A stretch of 46,136 nt of DNA, from positions 1 to 46,136 of the IMG/VR virus record IMGVR_UViG_3300030333_006861; one strand, given 5' to 3'. The DNA comes from a virus. Under the pieces are notes generated by a model. That model searched no databases. It was not told the origin of the DNA and was given only the letters and a program-made list of their open reading frames with translations. Below, piece after piece: positions 1 through 8,144 of the stretch (within the stretch, counting starts at the first letter, position 1; the number at the start of each line of letters is the position of its first letter). A program made the translations under genes and the position numbers.

Positions 1-386
1 ATTTGCACATTAATAGTTATGGTGGGTCTGTTTTTGCTGGATTTGCGGCAATGGATTATATTGCAAAGAGCAAAGTACCTGTCAATACTATTATTGATGG
101 TTGTGCTGCATCAGCTGCGACTATGATGTCTGTTGTAGGCGCAAAACGTCTTATGCATGAGAATGCCTTTATGCTTATTCACCAATTATCATCTGTGTCT
201 TGGGGAAAATACGAAGCTCTTAAAGACGATATGAAGAACAACGATATGTTAATGGAAAGAATAAAGAGTATTTATCTTAAACACACAAAGGTTCCGCAAA
301 AACAATTGTCAAATATATTGAAACATGACCTTTGGTGGGATGCTCAAACATGTTTGAAATATGGATTGGTAGACGAGATTATCTAA
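1..386 (+). CDS. clpP: ClpP-like serine protease, 5' end missing
   Basis: The gene runs in from the left edge, so its start is not visible; about 127 residues remain. Numbered from base 3, it opens with the family's INSxGG segment (INSYGG). Ser37 lies in CAASAA (the usual GxASxA nucleophile site), His60 in MLIHQ, and a KHDLWWDA segment near the C-terminus fits the position of the third catalytic residue, Asp. The Ser-His spacing of 23 is close to the 25 of E. coli ClpP. The end, GLVDEII, matches the usual C-terminal GLVD element. ClpP is an ATP-dependent cytoplasmic protease; phage versions are known, and maturation or host takeover are possible roles but not shown here. Its stop overlaps the 3' end of the convergent lipoprotein gene by 8 bases. 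Confidence 0.85.
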   Translation, partial: LHINSYGGSVFAGFAAMDYIAKSKVPVNTIIDGCAASAATMMSVVGAKRLMHENAFMLIHQLSSVSWGKYEALKDDMKNNDMLMERIKSIYLKHTKVPQKQLSNILKHDLWWDAQTCLKYGLVDEII

Positions 387-1260
387 TTTTTATAAATTTG
401 TCTTTATGTTTTTGATTAATCTTTAAGATATCTTTCATATATTTAAAGAAAATACCAGTATCATTAGTTCCATCTTTTTTACTACTTTCTGACTCTGGTT
501 TCATTGTCGATATTTCTGTTTTCAACGGCTCCGGTACCTTATAGGGCGTGTTTGTAGAGATATACCTCATTAGTTCATCATGTTTTGGTGAAAATGATAA
601 ATGATGAAACCTTCTATGGACAGAATGAATCATTCCTACTAGCTCTCCTCTGGTATTGAAGAGAGGAGAGCCCGACGAACCACCAATTGCAGGAACTGTG
701 TATAATGACATACCCCACAGCCATCCAGAGAATCTTCCTTCTAATATCGGCATTGTGTGTTTGCTGAAAACTCCAACAGGAGCCGCAAGATTATAAATCT
801 TGTCTCCTTGCACCGGTGCAGATTCCCATCCTATTTTAACAGCAGGGTGAGGAATAGATTCAGAGTATAAAATACATGTATCCATAATATTATCAATATT
901 TATCGTCACAGTCTCGTGTTTTGCTCCATAGATGTCTACCAAATATGTATCTTGTTTTATTTTAGTGTTTGGTCCAAGATGTTCGACTGCAAATTTTGGA
1001 TCACATGAGTGTCCTGTAGTCAATACATATGCACCATGTTGGTACTTTTTTACAACGGATCCCGAAGATGTCGACATCATTTTCATTTGAAAACAGCTTC
1101 CGTTAACGCATTTTGTGACCGTGTAGACTGATTCAATCTTAACAAAAGAAGTTCTTGGTAATAATTTGTCTAGTGAGAAATGTTTTTTCATTGTTAATCC
1201 ACTAGCACAAGATAACATCGAGAAAGACATTAATAATATTAATGATTTTAAGTATTTCAT
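379..1260 (-). CDS. Trypsin-like serine protease, predicted lipoprotein
   Basis: This is the only minus-strand gene in the window, 293 residues. A short Lys-containing N-terminus, a hydrophobic stretch (residues 7-17) and Cys18 after MLS look like a lipoprotein signal peptide, although Met at -3 is not the commonest lipobox residue. A chymotrypsin-fold triad is readable: His84 in TTGHSC, Asp127 in MDTCILYS, and Ser196 in GGSSGSPLFN. The order and spacing suit S1/S46-type trypsin-like proteases. The C-terminal ~60 residues are charged and probably disordered. AGGGGGTG (complement of 1269-1276) sits 8 bases before the ATG. The mature protein would be anchored in the host envelope with its catalytic domain outside the cytoplasm. 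Its function is unknown; remodelling of host surface proteins or blocking of superinfection are guesses. Confidence 0.8.
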   Translation of the reverse strand: MKYLKSLILLMSFSMLSCASGLTMKKHFSLDKLLPRTSFVKIESVYTVTKCVNGSCFQMKMMSTSSGSVVKKYQHGAYVLTTGHSCDPKFAVEHLGPNTKIKQDTYLVDIYGAKHETVTINIDNIMDTCILYSESIPHPAVKIGWESAPVQGDKIYNLAAPVGVFSKHTMPILEGRFSGWLWGMSLYTVPAIGGSSGSPLFNTRGELVGMIHSVHRRFHHLSFSPKHDELMRYISTNTPYKVPEPLKTEISTMKPESESSKKDGTNDTGIFFKYMKDILKINQKHKDKFIKIR

Positions 1261-1317
1261 CTAAAAAGCACCCCCTATAAAAAATTTGTATCTATTATTA
1301 ACTAGGGGACTTTTTAC

Positions 1318-1346
1318 TTTAAATCATTTAATGTCCTATTTATTAT
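1318..1346 (+). promoter_or_regulatory. Candidate sigma70-type promoter in the divergent gap
   Basis: The 124-base gap between the minus-strand lipoprotein gene and phoH must hold start signals for both. On the plus strand TTTAAA (1318-1323), a 17-base spacer and TATTAT (1341-1346) form a moderate sigma70-like promoter about 38 bases before phoH. TTTAAA is a palindrome, so read on the minus strand it could also act as a -35 for the lipoprotein gene, with a poor TAATAA -10 after 17 bases. In AT-rich DNA such matches are common, so this is only a candidate. Confidence 0.3.
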
Positions 1347-1384
1347 AGAAAGAACAAGTTACCACACAGGAAGAAGGTTAATAA

Positions 1385-2692
1385 TTGAATAAAATATATG
1401 TATTAGATACCAGTGCTCTTTTAACAGACTCAAAAGCACTATTATCGTATGATAAGAACGACATTATTATTCCATTAAAAGTGTTGGAAGAGATTGATAA
1501 TCATAAAAAGCGCTTTGATGGTGTAGGTCTTAATTCTAGATTGACAATAAGATATCTAGATGAAATAAGATCTAAGGGCAACCTGAACGACGGCGTACAA
1601 ATGGAAGACGATAAGGGTATGCTGTATGTCAAAGGATATGATCCAGAGAATATTCCTAATGGTCTAGACCCAAAAGACGCAGACAATCAAATTATTGCAA
1701 CTGCAATAACTGAAAAAAACCTCACAGGAAAGGACGTAGTGGTTGTTTCCAGAGATATCAATATGAGAGTTAAGTGCGACTCTATTGGATTAGAATCAGA
1801 AGATTTTACATCAGACCAACTAGTTCAAAACACTTCAGACTTGTATGATGGCTTAAAAATTCATGCTGTGGACGATCAAGTAATAGATCAGTATTATAAT
1901 GGAGAAGATATATTTTTAGAAAAAGATGATGTGCACATGTGCGCGAATCAATATGTAATGCTTGTTTCCAATCAGAATGATAAAAAGTCTGCATTAGCTA
2001 GATTTAAAGATCACAATTATCCTCTTGCAAGAGTTATAGATTATCAAAAAAACGGAGTTTGGGGGTTAAGACCTAGAAACAAAGAACAGCAGTTTGCTTT
2101 AGATTTGTTAATGGATGACAGCGTTCCTATCGTCACTATCAATGGAAAAGCCGGCTGTGGAAAGACTCTCTTGGCCATTGCTGCAGGTCTGGAACAAACT
2201 GTCGAGCAAGGTAAATTTAAAAAACTTGTAGTGTCTAGACCAATAATGCCACTTGGGAAAGATATTGGATTCTTACCAGGAGAACTTGAAGAAAAAATGA
2301 AGCCCTGGCTAATGCCAATACAAGACAATTTAGAATTCCTTATGAATGGACAACATGAGAATATGGAACACTTATTCGATGATAAAACGATCTCAGTAGA
2401 GGCATTAACATATATACGAGGAAGGTCGATATCAAAAGCATATATTATTATAGATGAAGCCCAGAATTTAACAATACACGAACTTAAAACTATTATCACG
2501 AGAGTTGGCGAAGACAGCAAAATCATATTAACCGGTGACGTAGAACAAATTGACAATACATATATTGACTCAATAACTAATGGTTTATCATATGCTGTAG
2601 AGAAGTTTAAAGAGGAGCCTCTAGCCGGTCATATAACTCTTAAAAAAGGTGAACGTTCAAAAATTGCGACTTTAGCAGCTAAAATACTTTAA
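1385..2692 (+). CDS. phoH: PhoH-family ATPase with N-terminal PIN domain
   Basis: The product is a 435-residue, two-domain protein. Residues 1-~140 are a PIN ribonuclease-like domain with the expected acidic residues: Asp8 (VLDTSALL), Glu36, Asp100 (DADNQIIA) and Asp124 (VSRDIN). Residues ~225-435 are the PhoH ATPase: Walker A GKAGCGKT (254-261), Walker B IIIDEAQ (354-360) and sensor segment GDVEQID (384-390). This is the PhoH2-like arrangement, linked in bacteria to ATP-dependent RNA unwinding and cleavage. Many marine phages carry phoH, usually without a clear role. The start is TTG at 1385, chosen because AAGAAGG (1371-1377) precedes it by 7 bases and the PIN domain needs the following residues. 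Confidence 0.92.
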   Translation: MNKIYVLDTSALLTDSKALLSYDKNDIIIPLKVLEEIDNHKKRFDGVGLNSRLTIRYLDEIRSKGNLNDGVQMEDDKGMLYVKGYDPENIPNGLDPKDADNQIIATAITEKNLTGKDVVVVSRDINMRVKCDSIGLESEDFTSDQLVQNTSDLYDGLKIHAVDDQVIDQYYNGEDIFLEKDDVHMCANQYVMLVSNQNDKKSALARFKDHNYPLARVIDYQKNGVWGLRPRNKEQQFALDLLMDDSVPIVTINGKAGCGKTLLAIAAGLEQTVEQGKFKKLVVSRPIMPLGKDIGFLPGELEEKMKPWLMPIQDNLEFLMNGQHENMEHLFDDKTISVEALTYIRGRSISKAYIIIDEAQNLTIHELKTIITRVGEDSKIILTGDVEQIDNTYIDSITNGLSYAVEKFKEEPLAGHITLKKGERSKIATLAAKIL

Positions 2693-2696
2693 TTAT

Positions 2697-2724
2697 TTGA
2701 CCTGCATAAAATTGTTATTATAAT
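2697..2724 (+). promoter_or_regulatory. Strong sigma70-type promoter
   Basis: TTGACC (2697-2702), a 16-base spacer and a perfect TATAAT (2719-2724) lie immediately after the phoH stop and 34 bases before the next start codon. Eleven of twelve consensus positions match. This is the best host-type promoter I found in the window. It probably starts an early or middle transcript covering the acidic protein, metallopeptidase and nuclease genes. Confidence 0.6.
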
Positions 2725-2758
2725 ATATATTAGTATATTAATTATAAGGAGTTATCCC

Positions 2759-3106
2759 ATGGATAATAATACGAAAACAGAAGATACCAATCCAATATTA
2801 GAAGAAGAGGTTACACCTGAAAATCCACTTAAAGAAATTTTTGTTGATTATGTAGGAAGTAAAAAGAAACCCGAAGATGATAAAGTAACAGTTGACATGA
2901 TTGTTGAAACTTTAGCAGAAGAATTTCCTGAATTTTTGATGGCAGTTGCTGAAGAGAATTGGATTAGGGGATACCACCAAGCACTAGAAGATGTTGAAGA
3001 AGGAGAGCGACTTTATAAAGAACAAAATAACATCGATGATGAAGATGATGAAGATTTTTTGTTGGATGAAGACGAAGAAGAAATATCTGAACAAATAGAT
3101 GATTAG
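2759..3106 (+). CDS. Acidic hypothetical protein
   Basis: The product has 115 residues and I do not recognise its family. It is strongly acidic, with Glu/Asp-rich ends; the last ~25 residues are almost all Asp, Glu and hydrophobics. The middle (about residues 45-85) looks like two amphipathic helices. There are no Cys clusters, signal peptide or membrane segments. AAGGAGT (2746-2752) gives a good ribosome site. It is the first gene after the TTGACC/TATAAT promoter and overlaps the next gene by 8 bases, so the two are probably translationally coupled. A small acidic early protein might act as an inhibitor or DNA mimic, but nothing specific supports that. Confidence 0.7.
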   Translation: MDNNTKTEDTNPILEEEVTPENPLKEIFVDYVGSKKKPEDDKVTVDMIVETLAEEFPEFLMAVAEENWIRGYHQALEDVEEGERLYKEQNNIDDEDDEDFLLDEDEEEISEQIDD

Positions 3107-3764
3107 TTATATCAAAAAAACTTCTCAAAATAAAAGAGAATACCGTATATTTGGAAAGAGCCTTTTCGTGGTCGACCCACTTCCATCTCATATTGATATG
3201 GAAGAAATAATAGATTCTATTCAAGGATCAATATCAAGAAAACATTTCGATAATGTCGATGTGGTATATGTGGGTCGCTTTTCTTCTTTCTTAGATAAGA
3301 ATATTAACGCCATGTATCTAGATAATGCTCTATATATAACAAATGAGCAAGATAGTGGTGAAGACCTGATAGACGATATTATACACGAAGTCGCCCACGC
3401 CGTCGAAGAAAAATATTTTGACCATATATACGGAGATGGTTTGATAGAAAGAGAATTTTTAGTTAAAAGAAATAGATTAAAACAAATTCTCTTGGCACAC
3501 GATTATAATGTACATAAATATGATTTTTCACAAACTATCTACAATTCAGAATTTGATAATCTTTTATATCAAAAGATTGGTTATGAAAAATTACAGAATT
3601 TAATTAATGGATTATTTTTGTCACCATATGCAGCAACCTCAATGAGAGAATATTTTGCAAATGCCTACGAGCACATATATGCCTTCGGAGAAGGTAAAAT
3701 GACAAGTAAAATAAGCCCAGTAGTTTACAAGAAGATTTTAAGTCTTGAAGAAATGGAGTATTAA
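3099..3764 (+). CDS. Putative HExxH zinc metallopeptidase
   Basis: The product has 221 residues. The zinc-binding motif HEVAH lies at residues 96-100 inside a helix (DDIIHEVAHAVEE). A later segment, MREYFANAYEH (182-192), offers Glu184 as third ligand and resembles the E-x-F-A-x-A-Y element of anthrax-lethal-factor-like gluzincins. No signal peptide or membrane segment is seen, so it should act in the cytoplasm or in the virion. The start is the ATG overlapping the previous stop (ATGATTAG). Its substrate is unknown; processing of a phage or host protein is possible. The HExxH assignment is solid, the subfamily is not. Confidence 0.7.
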   Translation: MISYIKKTSQNKREYRIFGKSLFVVDPLPSHIDMEEIIDSIQGSISRKHFDNVDVVYVGRFSSFLDKNINAMYLDNALYITNEQDSGEDLIDDIIHEVAHAVEEKYFDHIYGDGLIEREFLVKRNRLKQILLAHDYNVHKYDFSQTIYNSEFDNLLYQKIGYEKLQNLINGLFLSPYAATSMREYFANAYEHIYAFGEGKMTSKISPVVYKKILSLEEMEY

Positions 3765-3766
3765 AA

Positions 3767-4093
3767 ATGAAACTTAATGTAAAGAAAAAGGATTCAATCC
3801 TAGAAGTAAAAATTGTGTTAAAACAACACGACCCATCAATCAAGGGGGAACATCATGTCCCTAGGGTTATGATTAATCCAGCGATGGTTGCAGAGCAACT
3901 TCGTAAAGACGGATTTTCACCTGGACAGTTAGTAAACAATAATGGTAAACATGCCATCTCTAATGCTAGCTGGCAAGATGTATTTTCTTTAGAAACAGTG
4001 TGGGAATATACTGATGAATCAAAAAAATCATCAACAGAAACACAAAAGACCCAGCAAAAAAATCAACAAAATAAATCAAAAAAGCAAAAGTAG
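3767..4093 (+). CDS. Hypothetical protein with Lys/Gln-rich tail
   Basis: The product has 108 residues with no recognised family. Residues 1-~85 look like a small mixed alpha/beta domain (basic N-terminal strand, helix with AMVAEQLRKDGF). The last ~25 residues are a low-complexity Lys/Gln/Ser/Thr tail, probably disordered and perhaps nucleic-acid binding. It begins 2 bases after the metallopeptidase stop and ends 6 bases before the nuclease gene, so it belongs to the same transcript. It may be a partner of the nuclease, but that rests on position only. Confidence 0.6.
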   Translation: MKLNVKKKDSILEVKIVLKQHDPSIKGEHHVPRVMINPAMVAEQLRKDGFSPGQLVNNNGKHAISNASWQDVFSLETVWEYTDESKKSSTETQKTQQKNQQNKSKKQK

Positions 4094-4099
4094 GACCAA

Positions 4100-4867
4100 G
4101 TGCCACATATATCTTTTTCAGAGTTTAAAAATTGGGCAACGTGCCCTTTCTATCATAAATTAAAAAATATTGATAAAGTTGATTCTTTCGAAGGGAATGA
4201 ATATACAGCATTCGGTACTGCTATACATACCGTGTGCGAAAACTTATTAACTAATAATATCAATGATGGAAAAAAGCTGTTTAAAGAATCTTTTGATTCT
4301 AATTTAGAAGAATTAGATACTGAATTGAATGAAAATTTAGTTAAAAGCATGTATTCGCAAGGAGAGATGATTATTCCTCTGATCATGCCTGAAGTTAAAA
4401 AATATTTCAATAATTTTGAAGTAGTTTCAGTAGAAGAAAAACTGTATGAACCTATCGATGATTTTGAAGATTATAACTTTAAAGGATTTATTGATGCTGT
4501 AATTAAGACTGATGACGGCAAATATCATATTATCGATTGGAAAACATGTAGTTGGGGATGGAATTCTAAAAAGAGATCTGACCCTCTTGTTACATATCAA
4601 TTAACTTTTTACAAAGAATTCTTTGCAAAGAAGTTTAAAATTGACCCTAAGAATATTGAAACATACTTTGCCTTATTAAAAAGAACTGCTAAAAATGATA
4701 ATGTAGAAATGGTTAGAATCACTAGTGGTCCTAAAAAAACGCAAAATGCTCTTAAATATTTGCACAAGGCGTTGCATAATATAACCAAACAAAATTATGT
4801 AAAAAATCGTATCTCATGTACATCAGGTTATGGGTGCGAGTTTTACAAAACGAAATACTGTAAATAA
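4100..4867 (+). CDS. PD-(D/E)XK nuclease of the RecB/Cas4 type
   Basis: The product has 255 residues. Nuclease motifs appear in order: GTAIH (39-43, His43), GFIDAV (129-134, Asp132), IIDWKT (144-149, Asp146 and Lys148) and a QLTFY helix (167-171). Cys15 near the N-terminus and Cys240, Cys246 and Cys254 at the C-terminus are placed like the four Fe-S cysteines of Cas4, AddB and related iron-staple nucleases. The C-terminal spacing (5 and 7 residues) differs from the Cas4 arrangement. It should be a cytoplasmic DNA exonuclease for recombination, end processing or host DNA breakdown. The start is GTG at 4100 with AGGA close upstream. No CRISPR array or other cas gene is nearby. Confidence 0.85.
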   Translation: MPHISFSEFKNWATCPFYHKLKNIDKVDSFEGNEYTAFGTAIHTVCENLLTNNINDGKKLFKESFDSNLEELDTELNENLVKSMYSQGEMIIPLIMPEVKKYFNNFEVVSVEEKLYEPIDDFEDYNFKGFIDAVIKTDDGKYHIIDWKTCSWGWNSKKRSDPLVTYQLTFYKEFFAKKFKIDPKNIETYFALLKRTAKNDNVEMVRITSGPKKTQNALKYLHKALHNITKQNYVKNRISCTSGYGCEFYKTKYCK

Positions 4868-4876
4868 TGGTGGTGT

Positions 4877-6151
4877 ATGTCTGAAAATAAAAAAATTAAA
4901 GTGTTGGTCTTATCTGACCATCCTTTATCTCCGTCTGGCGTGGGAACTCAAACAAAATATGTTATCGAGGGACTTTTAAAAACTGAAAAATTCAGTTTCT
5001 TATGTTTTGGCGGCGCAATTAAACATGAAAATTATCAACCTATAAAGGTAGATCCCTGGGGCGATGATTGGGTTATTATGCCAACAGATGGGTATGGAAA
5101 CCAAGATCTTATTCGCTCAACAATAAGATCTCATAGGCCAGACATGATATGGTTTATGACAGATCCTCGCTTTTTTGGGTGGCTGTGGGACATGGAAGAC
5201 GAGATACGTCCGCTGATGCCTATGGTTTATTATCATGTATGGGATAACAAACCCTATCCAATGTTCAACAGGGCGTTTTACGAATCGACAGATTATATAG
5301 CTACAATCTCAAAGGTGACAGACTCTGTTGTGGAAAACGTCGCCCCATCGGTCTCAAGAAAATATATTCCACATGCCGTAGACTCAGAAATTTTTAAAAA
5401 ATTAACTGAGGAAGAAATTGAAGGATTTAAAGAAGATCACTACGGCGACAACTATGAAAATATGAAAGAAAAGTTTATATTCTTTTGGAATAACAGGAAT
5501 GCCCGCCGTAAACAAAGTGGGTCTTTAATTTTTTGGTTTAAAGATTTTCTAGATCGTGTTGGTCATGATAAAGCATGTTTGTTGATGCATACAGATGTGA
5601 GAGACCCTCATGGACAAGATCTTGTCGCTATTATAAATAATTTAGGTCTTGTGAATGGAGAAGTACAATTTTCAAACCACAAGGTACCTCCAATTGTATT
5701 ATCTCATATGTACAATATGGCAGATTGTACCATTAACGTTGCAGACGCGGAGGGCTTCGGTTTGGCCACCCTCGAATCTTTATCATGTGAAACCCCTATC
5801 ATTGTTACAATGACTGGAGGACTTCAAGAACAAGTAACAAATGGTGAAGAATACTTTGGTATAGGCTTGGAGCCTGCTTCGAAGGCAATCATTGGATCTC
5901 AAGAGGTTCCATATATATATGAAGATAGGCTTAGTAAAGAACAGGTCGTTGACGCAATGGAGAAAATTTATAAAATGACCCCAGAGGAACGATCAGAACT
6001 AGGAAGAAAAGGTCGAGAACATGTTATGAAAAACTATAACTTTGAAAATTTTTCGAAAACGTGGGAAGAATTTATGTTGAATGCATATAAAGAATCTGGT
6101 TCATGGGATACTAGAAAAGGCTACAAATCATGGGAGTTAATAGAGGTTTAA
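4877..6151 (+). CDS. GT4-type (GT-B fold) glycosyltransferase
   Basis: The product has 424 residues. The N-terminal half starts with VLVLSDHPLSPSGVGTQ, where the Gly-rich loop (Gly21-Val-Gly23) is typical of retaining GT-B enzymes. The C-terminal half carries the nucleotide-sugar signature E-x7-E at Glu292 and Glu300 (AEGFGLATLE), followed by the usual ETPII segment and GGLQE loop. Such enzymes transfer sugar from a nucleotide donor to a growing glycan at the cytoplasmic face. Donor and acceptor cannot be read from the sequence. It is first in the glycan island and is followed 1 base later by the GT4-GT2 fusion. Confidence 0.88.
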   Translation: MSENKKIKVLVLSDHPLSPSGVGTQTKYVIEGLLKTEKFSFLCFGGAIKHENYQPIKVDPWGDDWVIMPTDGYGNQDLIRSTIRSHRPDMIWFMTDPRFFGWLWDMEDEIRPLMPMVYYHVWDNKPYPMFNRAFYESTDYIATISKVTDSVVENVAPSVSRKYIPHAVDSEIFKKLTEEEIEGFKEDHYGDNYENMKEKFIFFWNNRNARRKQSGSLIFWFKDFLDRVGHDKACLLMHTDVRDPHGQDLVAIINNLGLVNGEVQFSNHKVPPIVLSHMYNMADCTINVADAEGFGLATLESLSCETPIIVTMTGGLQEQVTNGEEYFGIGLEPASKAIIGSQEVPYIYEDRLSKEQVVDAMEKIYKMTPEERSELGRKGREHVMKNYNFENFSKTWEEFMLNAYKESGSWDTRKGYKSWELIEV

Positions 6152-6152
6152 T

Positions 6153-8141
6153 ATGAAAAAGAAAGTTATAGTAGTAGGACCAGCATTATCGCGCTCCGGA
6201 TATGGAGAACACTGTAGGTTTTTATTAAGATCTTTAAGAAAATATGAAGAGTTTTTTGATATTTTTCTCAGCAACACACAATGGGGAAATACAAATTGGT
6301 TATTCGAAGATAACGAAGAAAGAAGATGGATAGACTCCCTTCTTAGAAAAACCGTGCTTTATGAGTCGCAAAATAAAAATGCAGATCGATATAACATCTC
6401 AGCTCAGGTTACTATACCTAATGAGTGGAAAAAAATAGCCCCTGTTAATATCGGAGTTACAGCCGGTATTGAAACCACCATGGTAACAGGAGAGTGGGTT
6501 GTACAAGGTTTAGAAATGGACCACATTGTTGTGGTTTCTGAACATTCTAAAAAAAGCTATAAAGATGCCAATTACGATGCAACGAACAAACAGACTGGTC
6601 AAATCCACAAAGGCTTGGTCTGTACCACTCCTATTGAGGTTGTACATTATCCAGTACGTCAGGCTAAAAAAGTAAACCTGGGATTTGATTTAGAATATGA
6701 TTTTAATTTCTTAACTGTTGCACAGTGGGGACCTAGAAAGAACCTAGAAAATACTATTCGATGGTTCATGGAAGAAAATTATGATAAAGAGGTTGGCTTA
6801 GTTGTAAAAGCTAGTACGAGAAAAAACTGTATATTGGATAGAGTTCATTCAAAAGCTAGGCTAGAAAACCTATTGAGAGAATTCCCAGATCGCAAATGTA
6901 AGGTTTATTTACTTCATGGAAACATGTCTGATGACGAAATTCACTCGCTTTATATACATCCAAAGATTAAGTGCTATCTTTCTTTAACACATGGTGAAGG
7001 CTTTGGATTACCTCTTTTCGAGGCAGCATATTCCGGTCTTCCAATTATTGCTCCTAACTGGAGCGGTCATGTAGATTTCTTGAACATGCCAGTAAAACAA
7101 GGAAAAGGAAAGAAATCCAAGACAAAAGTCAAGCCTATGTTTGCAAAAGTTGATTATGATCTTGCTCCTATCCAACAAGAGGTCATATGGCCAGGAGTGC
7201 TTGGAGAAGGAACAATGTGGGCTTACCCTAAGCAGGGGTCCTTTAAAATGAAATTAAGAGACGTCTTAAAAGATTATTCAAGATTCAAGTCTCAAGCTAA
7301 GAAATTAAAAAAATGGGTTAGAGACAATTTTAAAGAAGAAGATAAATTAGAACAATTTGCAGAAATAATTTATGGTTCAGAGCTTAAAATTTTTGACATG
7401 GAAGATATTCCAAAAATATCTATCTTGACTTCTGTCTTTAATGGAGATGAATATGTTGAGCAATTCCTAGAAGATATAACAAGACAAACCATATTCAAGG
7501 ATAAGTGCGAACTAATCATGATTAATGCAAATTCTCCCGGTAATGAGGAGGAGATTATCATGAAATACAAAGAAAAATTCCCTGATAACATTCGCTATAC
7601 AAAGCTGGAAGAAGATCCCGGCATTTATGGCGTTTGGAATTTGGCTGCGGAAATGTCGACAGGAGAATTTTTAACAAATGCTAATCTAGATGATAGAAAG
7701 GCTGTCAACTCTTTAGAGGAACATGCCAAGACCCTTGTAAAGAATCCAGATGTAGATCTTGTATACGCAGATATGATTATTACAGATAAGCCAAATGAAA
7801 AATTTGAAAACAACAATTCTGAAGGTCGAAGATACAATTTCCCTCAATTTTCATTTGATAATTTAAAGATGGTTAATATGCCTCACGCTAGTCCTATGTG
7901 GAGAAAATCCATGCACAATAAATATGGATTCTTTGATTCAAAATACAAATCTGCAGGAGATTGGGAAATGTGGCTCCGCGCAGCCTCCCAAGGAAGCGAA
8001 TTTAAAAAGATTAATGAGCTTTTAGGTTTATATTATTTTAACCCAAAAGGAATATCAACTAATCCTGACAATTTTGAATGGAAACAAAAAGAAGAAGCAG
8101 AAATATATGAAAAATATGTTGATATTTCTCTAGAAGGGTGA
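6153..8141 (+). CDS. Two-domain glycosyltransferase (GT4 + GT2 fusion)
   Basis: The product has 662 residues. Residues 1-~410 form a GT-B domain: Gly-rich loop SRSGYGEH (13-20), QWGPRKNLE (191-199), and E-x7-E at Glu282/Glu290 (GEGFGLPLFE). Residues ~418-662 form a GT-A domain of family 2 type: it begins PKISILTSVFNGDEY, has a metal-site motif NLDDR (511-515), a VYADM segment, and a GDWEMWLRA stretch typical of the GT2 acceptor side. The linker is Lys-rich. A fusion suggests two consecutive transfers by one polypeptide. The reading frame is continuous, so this is not an assembly artefact visible here. Confidence 0.87.
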   Translation: MKKKVIVVGPALSRSGYGEHCRFLLRSLRKYEEFFDIFLSNTQWGNTNWLFEDNEERRWIDSLLRKTVLYESQNKNADRYNISAQVTIPNEWKKIAPVNIGVTAGIETTMVTGEWVVQGLEMDHIVVVSEHSKKSYKDANYDATNKQTGQIHKGLVCTTPIEVVHYPVRQAKKVNLGFDLEYDFNFLTVAQWGPRKNLENTIRWFMEENYDKEVGLVVKASTRKNCILDRVHSKARLENLLREFPDRKCKVYLLHGNMSDDEIHSLYIHPKIKCYLSLTHGEGFGLPLFEAAYSGLPIIAPNWSGHVDFLNMPVKQGKGKKSKTKVKPMFAKVDYDLAPIQQEVIWPGVLGEGTMWAYPKQGSFKMKLRDVLKDYSRFKSQAKKLKKWVRDNFKEEDKLEQFAEIIYGSELKIFDMEDIPKISILTSVFNGDEYVEQFLEDITRQTIFKDKCELIMINANSPGNEEEIIMKYKEKFPDNIRYTKLEEDPGIYGVWNLAAEMSTGEFLTNANLDDRKAVNSLEEHAKTLVKNPDVDLVYADMIITDKPNEKFENNNSEGRRYNFPQFSFDNLKMVNMPHASPMWRKSMHNKYGFFDSKYKSAGDWEMWLRAASQGSEFKKINELLGLYYFNPKGISTNPDNFEWKQKEEAEIYEKYVDISLEG

Positions 8142-8144
8142 GAT

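Noticed and set aside
2044-2556. Long open frame on the strand opposite phoH
   Set aside because: It lies entirely within the well-supported PhoH ATPase coding region, has no ribosome site, and its product looks like antisense translation of that domain.
4100-4867. Cas4-like protein as a sign of a CRISPR-Cas locus
   Set aside because: No repeat-spacer array and no other cas gene is present; stand-alone nucleases of this family are common in phages.
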